Assembly (NCBI GenBank): GCA_038373865.1
Contig: JAXGGA010005173.1
Span: forward strand, 1 to 64,000
DNA length: 64,000 nt
DNA from: Uloborus plumipes
Taxonomy: Eukaryota; Arthropoda; Arachnida; Araneae; Uloboridae
Direction of reading: 5' to 3'
The notes beneath the pieces are model-generated. The model was not told the origin of the DNA, ran no database searches, and was given only the letters and a program-made list of their open reading frames with translations. How positions within the stretch are numbered: position 1 is the first letter of the stretch; every line of letters starts with the position of its first letter. Shown piece after piece: positions 56,651 to 64,000 of this stretch. The translations under genes and the position numbers were made by a program.

Positions 56651-56937
56651 CTATATAGACAGGCCGACGCATCAAGATTAAGTTCCACCACTTTGGATCC
56701 AATTCCGTAACTTTTACTTTCAAATTTTCATTGTTGCGGAGTAGGGTTACCAGAAAAGAGTTTTGGCACACTGCTAAGCTTTGCCAAATGCACGTGCCGC
56801 TAATAATTGCTCACAGTGAAAAATTACCAAAACGCGATTACTGGCCAGAAAAGACAACCACTCAAACACAGAAACACGCGCTGGATCCAAAGTGGTGAAA
56901 CTTAATCTTGATGCGCCGGCTCGTATATATAGGGGCC
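56651..56937 (+). repeat. Palindrome-ended element, copy 1 of 3
   Basis: Begins CTATATAGACAGGCCGACGC, then ATCAAGATTAAGTT...CACTTTGGATCCA. Ends with the inverse (TGGATCCAAAGTGGTGAAAC, CTTGATGCGCCGGCTCG, TATATATAG). The interior is unique, including GGCCAGAAAAGACAACC. TA-containing ends suggest a Tc1/mariner-type MITE. Confidence 0.8.
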
Positions 56938-56973
56938 TTAGCTCTAACATAACAGCTGGCTAATCCTATACTA

Positions 56974-57065
56974 TAATACGAGAGATGTTTGCTAAGTCGA
57001 AAATCGCCCCAGAATTAATAAACTCCGGTAAACTTGGGGGTTGGGGTTTTTGGCCACGGGGAATC
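56974..57065 (+). repeat. 92-bp repeat, copy 1
   Basis: TAATACGAGAGATG...CTAAGTCGAAAATCGCCCC...AACTCCGGTAAACTTGGGGG...GGCCACGGGGAATC. A second copy is at 58541-58633 in the same orientation. Confidence 0.8.
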
Positions 57066-57356
57066 GATTGGCGTCGGTTTTGAAACGCTACGGTCGAACA
57101 GTTCGGAGTTACAGATAGGATTCATGAAAAGTTTGAGAAGATTTCGTTCTACGCCATTTTCTTTATGATTACTCTTTTTGTTACTGTTGCAAACCACGTT
57201 TTAACAATGGATTTCATATTTAATCGCATCAGCGTAAATTTATATTTTTATGGTATTTGGCAAATAATTTTTGGCAACACGCTAGAATTGTTATTGTTTT
57301 TAAAATTTAAAAGAGAAAGATCAAAATAAAGTTAAAATTGGGTATAGGCCGCGGTA

Positions 57357-57645
57357 AGCCCCCTATATAGACGAGCCGGCGCATCAAGATTAAGTTTCAC
57401 CACTTTGGATCCAGCACGTGTTTGAGTGTTTGAACGGTTGTTTTTTCTGGCCAGTAATCGCGCTTTGGTAATTTTTCACTGTAAGAAATTATTAGCGGCA
57501 CGTGGATTTGGCAAAACTTAGCAATGCGCCAAAACATTTTTCTGGTAACCCTACTCAGCAACAATGAAATATTGAGAGTAAAAGTAAATGAATTGGATCC
57601 AAAGTGGTCGAACTTAAGCTTGATGCGTCGGCCTGTCTATATAGT
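57357..57645 (-). repeat. Palindrome-ended element, copy 2 of 3 (inverted)
   Basis: Same element as 56651-56937 in the opposite orientation. The interior matches its reverse complement (for example TTTTCTGGCCAGTAATCGCG and GGTAACCCTACTCAGCAACA). Confidence 0.8.
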
Positions 57646-57668
57646 GGCTCTAGGCCGAGGTAGATTCG

Positions 57669-57918
57669 CTATATAGACAGGCTGACACATCAAGCTTAAG
57701 TTTCACCACTTTGGATCCAACTCATTAACTTTCACTTTCATTTTTCATTGTTGAGGAATTAGGGTTTGTTACCAGAGCAAAATTTCAGGAGATTGCCAAA
57801 CTTTGTTAATTTACGTAAAAAGTTACCAAAAATCGATAACTGACCAGAAAAGACAATCCTCACACACGCGCTGGATCCTGAGTGGTAATCTTGATGCGTC
57901 CGCTCGTTTATATAGGGG
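57669..57918 (+). repeat. Palindrome-ended element, copy 3 of 3
   Basis: Same orientation as copy 1, begins CTATATAGACAGGCTGACAC, more diverged and shorter inside. It starts only about 24 bp after copy 2, so copies 2 and 3 form an inverted pair. Confidence 0.8.
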
Positions 57919-57921
57919 CCT

Positions 57922-58340
57922 GAGGCCGCAGTTGTCCAATCGGTTAGTCGTTGGACTCGTAACCGGAGGGTCTCGGGTCGATCATTTAGCCGCCGATCAA
58001 AGATCCACCGTCTTCATTAATGGTGGCTGGGGGGGCGTTAAAAATGTTCGTGGTCCCAAAATCCTCCAAGTGAAACGAAACCACTGGGGGGTGCTGGGCC
58101 AAGGGTTTGCTCGGCCCTTGGGCCAGGTTTAAAAATAAGCAGAGCGTTCTTCAGGGCACCATCCCGGTTAAAGAGCGAGTTGTGGTATGAACGGGGGGGG
58201 GGGGGAACCTGGAGTGTGAAGTGAAGTGAAAGTCAAAACCAACTGGAACCAAATGCGTACTGGAGAACAGGGATTCTGCTTCCATTCTCATCAACCCCTC
58301 CGCGCCTTCGGCGCCAAATGAAATGAAATTAGGTGTGATT
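57922..58340 (+). repeat. tRNA-headed SINE candidate
   Basis: The first ~70 bp resemble a tRNA gene: an A-box-like segment (TTGTCCAATCGGTTAGTCG), a D-stem TCCA/TTGGA, an anticodon-loop-like CTCGTAA (CGT, Thr), and a B-box-like GGGTCGATCAT. A non-tRNA body follows (GGGGCGTTAAAAATGTTCGT, CCCAAAATCCTCCAAGTGAA). The T-stem is broken, so it is not a functional tRNA. A tRNA head plus unrelated body is the SINE plan, but only one copy is visible here. The body contains a G-run at 58192-58204. Confidence 0.5.
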
Positions 58341-58540
58341 TTACGGTAAGCATAGATTAAATAGGGTTGTGTCTTTTTAAATAAATTACGGCTGTTTTGA
58401 ATGTGTAATTGAGACCAAAGGCTCAAAAATGCTTTTCAAGTTTAACTAAATAAGTACTTCGCACTTTAGAAAAAAACGCGAGTTTTCAAACCTCTTTTTT
58501 TTTAACCGAGCGGGCTCGGTCCCCTGGTACACCTTAGGGG

Positions 58541-58633
58541 TAATACGAGGAATGGTTGCCAAGTCGAAAATCACCCCAGAATTAATTAACTCCGGTAAAC
58601 TTGGGGGTCTGTGGTTTTGGGCCACGAGGAATC
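58541..58633 (+). repeat. 92-bp repeat, copy 2
   Basis: Matches 56974-57065 with few changes (GAGGAATGGTTGCCAAGTCG at the start, GGGCCACGAGGAATC at the end). Confidence 0.8.
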
Positions 58634-60247
58634 ACGAGGTTTGGTTTTTCTAAATAAATTTGTCAATATTGAACTTCAACACACTTCAATCTTTACACTG
58701 CTCACTTTGTACCATTTCTTTAATTGTATAGTTTTTTTTATTATCAGTTACATTTTATTTTTTATGACTTTTCAAACTTAATCTTTGTTTTGAATAGTGC
58801 CCTTTCCAAACTCTAACTTTGTTTAGAATAGTTTACAATGGTGCACTTTAACCGGTTATCTTTTCACCAATGGTTTCACAAATTTTCTTATGGCATGTAT
58901 TGTTTTGATAAATCACAATTGAAAATTTAAATCTTCGAGTTAGCTTCGATACCTGTTTTCTCGAGCGGAGCTCGGTCACCCGCTGGTAATAGTGTAATAA
59001 TGAGTTCATTACAAGGACAAAACTGGGTTCTGGATACCATATCCGGGTTGTCAGTATATTTAATGTAATGAACTTGGTTTTTTTTTTTTTTAAATAACAG
59101 TTGCATAAATTTTAATATCAGTAAAATAACGATGTGACAGCTTCGCATAGTTGTATTCATTAGCAGAATAGAGAACTATAAACTTTTTTCAAATCTAGAC
59201 GTATAATTTGAAAAAATAAATACCAGACGACTGGACAGATTTGTATTTTTTGATTCCATCTTCTGATAAATAATAAATCCTAAAACGGGTGGATGGAGAA
59301 TGGTAGTTAGGTTAATTCAAGGAACTGGAAACGCTGCAGGACTACCATATTTGAAGTTTTATCGCTTGCTTGAAAGACTCAAATAATTCACTTCAACAAT
59401 GCCGCTAAAGCAAGCACATGCTCTTAAATTCGGTCACAGTCAAAAAATGATTTCAATGAAATATATCATTAATATTATTTTTAAACATGCTTTTAAGTTG
59501 TTATTTTTTCGCTTGAAAACTATATAAATGTCCTGAAAATTTGGCAAAAAGTGTAAATATCTCATGATTTATTTGATAATAATGAGTGAGGTAATAAATG
59601 AATATTTTGTTACGAAGACATTATTGGAGTTTAGTCATTATATTTTCTCAATGAATTCATTCGGGATTTTGATTGCACGAATTCAATAGAGTGCTGGCAA
59701 TCTTTTTCGAGATATGTTCAGGGTAATTTAATAATAAGAATAATAAGGGGAGAACTGATTGTTTTAGGTGTTACTAAAGAGTCCCTTACTCGTTATATGT
59801 GCAACATAAACTCTCAGTCAAATGCAGCGGTCTGGAACCAAGGGCTGCCGTGAGCTAAGGACTTGATAGTTTGGTAACCGGGACCCCCTCCCCCCATAAA
59901 ACTGATTAAATTTTTCCTTCTCCTGTGGAGGGCCCCCAAAAGGACGGGCCCGTTACCAACTGGGCTGACAAATGGCTTTTCGTCGGCCCCAAATTTCCAA
60001 GGAACAAGCCGATGATCATACTTCCCAGAAATTTGATAACTCTCCATAAGTTTAAATTTTTGTCTGTTTGACGAACTTTTTTTTTCATCGCACTCATACT
60101 CCTACTTTTGGATTTCGGGTCATGTCTCTTCCAAAATTTAAATTTAATGCTATAATTTCTGCTATCTCCTACTAGGAGAGGCAAAAATGCTTTTTTAAGG
60201 CAGTTAAGAACTTTTTAGGGTCAAATTTGTCTAAAACTTGCACATAC
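58634..60247. other. Unassigned stretch with a GC-rich patch
   Basis: Mostly AT-rich. Two GCTCGGT phrases (58505-58525 and 58960-58985, GAGCGG-GCTCGGTC) may be remnants of one repeat. A GC-rich patch at 59815-60010 has overlapping minus-strand frames (59814-60184) without recognisable content. Confidence 0.4.
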
Positions 60248-60420
60248 CGACGTCAGTTAGGGGGGCAGGGGGGGTCAATTGCTCCCCCCCCCTGACTTTC
60301 AGAAATCAATGTATTTGCATATAAGTTGGCGTGGTTTTTTATGTTTTCCCATGAAATTGCATTGTGTTTGGACCCCTTGCCCCCCCCCCCCCTGGAAAAA
60401 CTTGAAATGACGTCCCTGCG
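60248..60420. repeat. Short MITE-like element with GACGTCA ends
   Basis: The left side reads GACGTCAGTTAGGGGGGCAG and the right side ends CTTGAAATGACGTCCCTG, with C/G runs mirrored inside. Target duplication could not be identified, so borders are approximate. Confidence 0.5.
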
Positions 60421-60529
60421 TCCTTCCTATAAAAACAAGAAGCAAGATTTTAGATTATAGGTCCGCTCAAAAAAAAAAAAAAAAAAAAAGAAATCCAAAG
60501 TAGCTAAAAAAAATCTGGCATACAAAAAA

Positions 60530-61230
60530 GGAAAATTCTTTCGTTTTTTAGAATTTGGACAGAAGCCAGGAAAAGCGGAAAAATAGCGAGACAATAGTAA
60601 AAGTGGATCCAGGTAAGGTGTGGACTAGGGGATGTCCCCCCCCCCCTTTCAAAAATAAAATAAAAACTACCAAGGGTAGCTATATAAACTTTGCCAGACA
60701 CATCAGTGTGGGCAAATTATTCTTTCGTTTTTCTGAACTGAACGAAAGCAGATGTAAAAAGCGGAAAAATAGGGAAACAATAGTAAAAGCGGATCCTCCG
60801 GAAAGTGGACTAGAGGACTGCCCTCTCCCCTTTAAAAAAAACCTTCCCAGTGTGCCTAAAAATTTTTGGCACATCATACAGGATAATATTTGAACTTGAG
60901 GAAAGAAGCTTGGAAAAGCGGGTAAATAGGGAAACAATATAGTAAAAGCGGATTTACTTAAGGTGAACTAGGGACTAGAGGATGAATCCAACCCCCCCTC
61001 CCCCCTTTCAAAAAAAAAAAAAGAAAAACTACTAAGGGTAGGTTAAAAAACTTATTAGGCAGACAGTGCAGGAAAATTCTTTCGTCTTTCAAAACGTAAA
61101 TGAAAGAATCCTGGAAAAGCGGAAAAATAGGGAAATACCAATAAAAGCGGATTCACGAGAGGAGGACTGGGGAATTGTTCCCCCCTTCTCTCTAAAAAAA
61201 AAGTCAAAGCGGATCTTTGAAAGGAGGGCT
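60530..61230 (+). repeat. Degenerate tandem array, about four units of 157-201 bp
   Basis: The phrase AAAAGCGG recurs at 60571, 60757, 60914 and 61115. Each unit runs GAAAATTCTTTCGTTTTT, GGAAAAGCGGAAAAATAGGG, AACAATAGTAAAAGCGGATC, then a C-run and A-run. The overlapping short ORFs on both strands are byproducts. Confidence 0.8.
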
Positions 61231-63608
61231 AGGGTTTTTAAATGAAGAAAATAAGCATATGCTTCAAAAATGGACGGAAGTTCATACTCATGTAAGAAAA
61301 AAACTTTCGTTTTCGTAAGTTTCCTGAAGGTTTCGATTTCAGGTGTGGCTCGATCTAGCCGAATTTGAAGCGCTCGATGTTTTTCAGAGTTACATCATTT
61401 GGAACATAACAGAGGGTGGGAAGCATTTATATAAATCTTTGGTACATGCTGTAGTGGCAGAAATAGGTCATGAGCGATTTTTTGCCATAATTAGAGCGTA
61501 TAATTTTTTCAAATATATAATTTTTTGCGACAATTTTTTCAAAATATAAGTCCTAAAACATTGTTTTAGCCTACTTTTGGTGCCTCTAGGGGGAGGGGGG
61601 GTCATGAACCCCCCTGGGTATAGTGTAGTAAAAAAAGGATATCATGCGATGAAACTTTAAATAAAGAAAATGGGTAATTTAGATCAAAATATTGAAAATG
61701 GTTATGTTATTTTATCTTTCTGTCAAACATATTATGTAATAGGGAAAGATGTACATTTACCCATGCACAAGGAACTTATTGTACATATTGAAAAATGATT
61801 GACAGTTGAACCTCCTTATACCAAGCCTCCGGTATACTCTTATATAATGCCTCATTTTTTTCTAAAAGTTCTGTGAGTAGTAAAGTTTGTGTAGAGACGT
61901 TACTTCAGCATTCTACTCCCAACCTCTTTAAAAAAAACTGAGATTTTGGCTGAGTTTAACTAGATATCAACTCAAAGCCGATCTTTTTTATTACTGTCAA
62001 TTTCTAGATAGTAGAAATTAGGTTTTCACCGTTCTATTGTTAAATTATAAGGAGAGGGCAGTATGAATAACAATTTTTAACTGTCTCTGTTCTTGTTCGC
62101 GGTATTCAGATCAATCTAAACTGAAATTTACTTCTTCTATTTTTGCTTTAAAATCAAAGTTGCTGGGATATTAAACCCATTTTTTAAAAAGGATGAAAGA
62201 TATAAAATTTATATCAGCCACTCAGTAGCTATTACTTTGCTTGTAACTGAAGTAAATTTTATTTTTATAATTGTAACTTTACATAATGAATTATTTTAAA
62301 TTAATTATTCAGTTAGGTAAATTTAGCACAAATTTTAATTGCATGAATTGAGAGACACAACACACTTATAAACATATAATTGAGCAATTTTTTCATTGTC
62401 ATACATAAAGGTCAAAAACGTTACAAATAAAGTTTCATTCACTTTCATTGCAATATTGAGTTTATGTTTTTAAATGTTTGGTATTACATGCTTGATTGTA
62501 ATTTCAACTGCACTAAAAACATATTACAAACATGGCAGTGTATTTATAGGTAATACATGTGATTTAAAATGCAAACGTTTTGAATTCCATTGCTTGAACT
62601 TAGAATTTCAGTAATTCTGCATTCTTTCTACTTTTGAAAATGTCAGTTAGATCTGGAACGTAAGTTCAAATCTGCATCAGTGAAATTTATCCACTTTTCT
62701 TCCAAGAAACTTTGAAGAGATTATGCAAACCGAAAAGCATAAATAAAAAGGACGGCATTAATTAAAAGCAAATCTTCCTACTATATAGCTGCTCTGAAAA
62801 ACCAACAAATTTGCTGAAAATGTTATACAATTTTCCTTCACACTTTATCCAGGCTTAGGACTGGCAGCTGCAAATGCTGGCGTGTTTAAAAATTGTATTA
62901 AGAAAAAAAAAACTATATTTTAAACAATAATTGTGACATGAAATAAACTATTGCATACACTAGGATTCCTACTCCACATGCAGACTAGTATTGATCTATC
63001 TTAGCTTGTGGGTTTCCTCTCTAATAAAGAGAGAAATTTGATTAGTTGTCTCTCAATGTGAGATGTTCCAATTCAAACATTGGGATTTGAAACTGCTGTA
63101 AACAGTTTCGCTGAGTGACTTAGAATGAAGTCTCAACTGTAAAATAAATTATCAAAATCAAACAGAATAATTTGGGCAGTTAGAAAGAAGCAACACAGAA
63201 ATTATCCTCAAATTCCAAACGGACGAAGGAACTTTTTTTTTTTTTAAGTTTTTTTGTCTTTTTTTTTTTTTAAAGGTCTTTGTCTGTTAGCTATATTTCC
63301 TACAAAAATCAATGTACAATGAAGTTTTTCTTTTACATCATAAGTTATATCAATAAATATAAATTAATAATATAATAATAAATAGCAATATCCAAATACT
63401 AACTTATTCCTCTTACTTTTCTACAATCAGTTTCAAATCATCGCTTAATTCGAACCTACGAGAGCGTTATAAATTTGCTTTCTAAAAGAAAATATATCAA
63501 ATGGAGAAACTAAACTTTTACTATTAAGAATTTTACTGCGCAAAATAACAGACATATACTCTACAATTCATATTATCACTTTGAATGGTATGAGGAGGAT
63601 AACTTATA
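61231..63608. other. AT-rich stretch, no supported feature
   Basis: A 68-codon plus frame at 61343-61549 follows GATTTCAG and begins VWLDLAEFEALDVFQSYIIW, but no donor or family supports it. On the minus strand 63461-63422 (FELSDDLKLIVEK, acceptor CTCTCGTAG, donor GTAAGAGG) looks exon-like but cannot be joined in frame to the Ulp1 segment. Poly-T tracts at 63231-63270. Confidence 0.4.
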
Positions 63609-63956
63609 CTAATAATTATCAAGATTCAAAAGTGAACAAAAAAAGTTTCTCCATAACATTATAAAATTCGAATAACTATCTAAACTATGCAACCCTTTAG
63701 GATCATAAGAGTTAATCATTCTATCTTGTACTCTAAATAACAGTAAAACCCAATGATTATGGATATTTGCTGGCATAAAAACATAATCCTCACAAGAAAT
63801 TTTTTCTCTCTTGTAGAAATCGCACAACTCATTCTTTTGGAGGAGCTGACTATGATATAATTTTGCAACAAGTGAATTATTACTTACAGAATTTCTTGTT
63901 ATATGTTGTAGGTAGCCATCTACAATGCTGTCAAATAACCAACCATTTTGAAAGAT
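63609..63956 (-). pseudogene. Ulp1/SENP-like cysteine protease fragment
   Basis: The minus frame 63956-63609 reads NGWLFDSIVDGYLQHI (the WL-D-I--YL entry motif of Ulp1 peptidases), then a variable segment, then DYVFMPANIHNHWVLLLFRV with the catalytic His in HNHW, and MINSYDPKG with the catalytic Asp. Ulp1-family enzymes cleave SUMO or related modifiers with a His-Asp-Cys triad. The Gln and Cys region (Q--N--DCG) that should follow is absent: the frame ends at TAG (63609). It is also closed upstream by TGA (63957-63959) with no AG between that stop and the first conserved residues. A donor-like GTATAAGT overlaps the terminal stop. Most likely a decayed or transposon-borne copy (Ulp1 domains are carried by some transposons); a host exon is less likely. 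Confidence 0.65.
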
Positions 63957-64000
63957 TCAGCTTTTCGACATACTGGCACTTTACTTTTCTGGACATTCCT

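Noticed and set aside
57922..57995. Functional tRNA-Thr (CGT)
   Set aside because: The T-arm does not pair and the acceptor stem is unclear. A SINE head is the better reading.
63422..63461. Next exon of the Ulp1-like gene
   Set aside because: Joining it to the only donor-like site after the Ulp1 frame creates a stop codon (TA + G).

Overview
This window looks like a piece of an AT-rich, repeat-laden arthropod nuclear genome. An arachnid is plausible, but the sequence does not prove it. There are no prokaryotic operons. There are spliceosomal-type exons with GT/AG borders, and transposable elements of nearly every eukaryotic class: mariner, Tc1, pogo-like, hAT, TTAA-targeting elements, Helitron, Penelope-like, CR1/jockey-like, an RTE-like fragment, a possible SINE, and several long foldback elements. 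Most elements are dead: deleted, frameshifted, stopped or interrupted by others.

Host coding sequence. On the minus strand, eight short open exons with good splice borders lie at 53426-53488, 51292-51336, 49828-49914, 32571-32644, 24611-24644, 22591-22637, 21987-22086 and 18215-18264. Their phases join without a break (0-0-0-0-2-0-2-0-2) and give about 166 residues. The protein is acidic at its upstream end and rich in Lys/Arg downstream. I read them as one gene whose introns (0.5 to 17 kb) have filled with transposons. I cannot name its product. A possible plus-strand exon of another gene is at 2023-2122. At the right edge, minus strand, is part of a Ulp1/SENP-type cysteine protease domain closed by stops on both sides.

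Layout. 0-0.8 kb: internally deleted mariner. 2.5-4.5 kb: CR1-like 3' end split by a 1.37-kb TTAA foldback. 4.5-9.0 kb: repeat R1 copy 1, split by a 2.41-kb foldback with AGAT target duplications. 10.9-17.8 kb: a nest in which a pogo-like element holds a Penelope remnant, a zinc-finger ORF and a Tc1 element; the Tc1 holds a hAT, and the hAT holds a Helitron and an 84-bp hAT MITE. 18-24.7 kb: exons separated by MITEs and R1 copy 2. 25-29 kb: a 3.75-kb hAT with a nested hAT. 29-30.3 kb: the second Penelope-like element, followed by an RTE fragment. 32.8-34.4 kb: the longest CR1-like copy. 35.5-41.7 kb: tandem repeats, a TTAA MITE containing the second Helitron, and degenerate arrays. 41.8-47.8 kb: a third CR1 copy split by a 5-kb hAT that is itself split by a hAT. 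49.8-53.5 kb: exons plus MITEs. 54.5-58.4 kb: a Penelope inverted dimer, foldbacks, three copies of a palindromic element and a tRNA-headed SINE candidate. 60-61.2 kb: a degenerate tandem array. 61.2-63.6 kb: featureless AT-rich DNA.

The strongest structural calls are those with exact target-site duplications and, where known, an empty-site comparison with another copy in the window. No homology search was possible, so family names rest on protein motifs, terminal sequences and target-site sizes.
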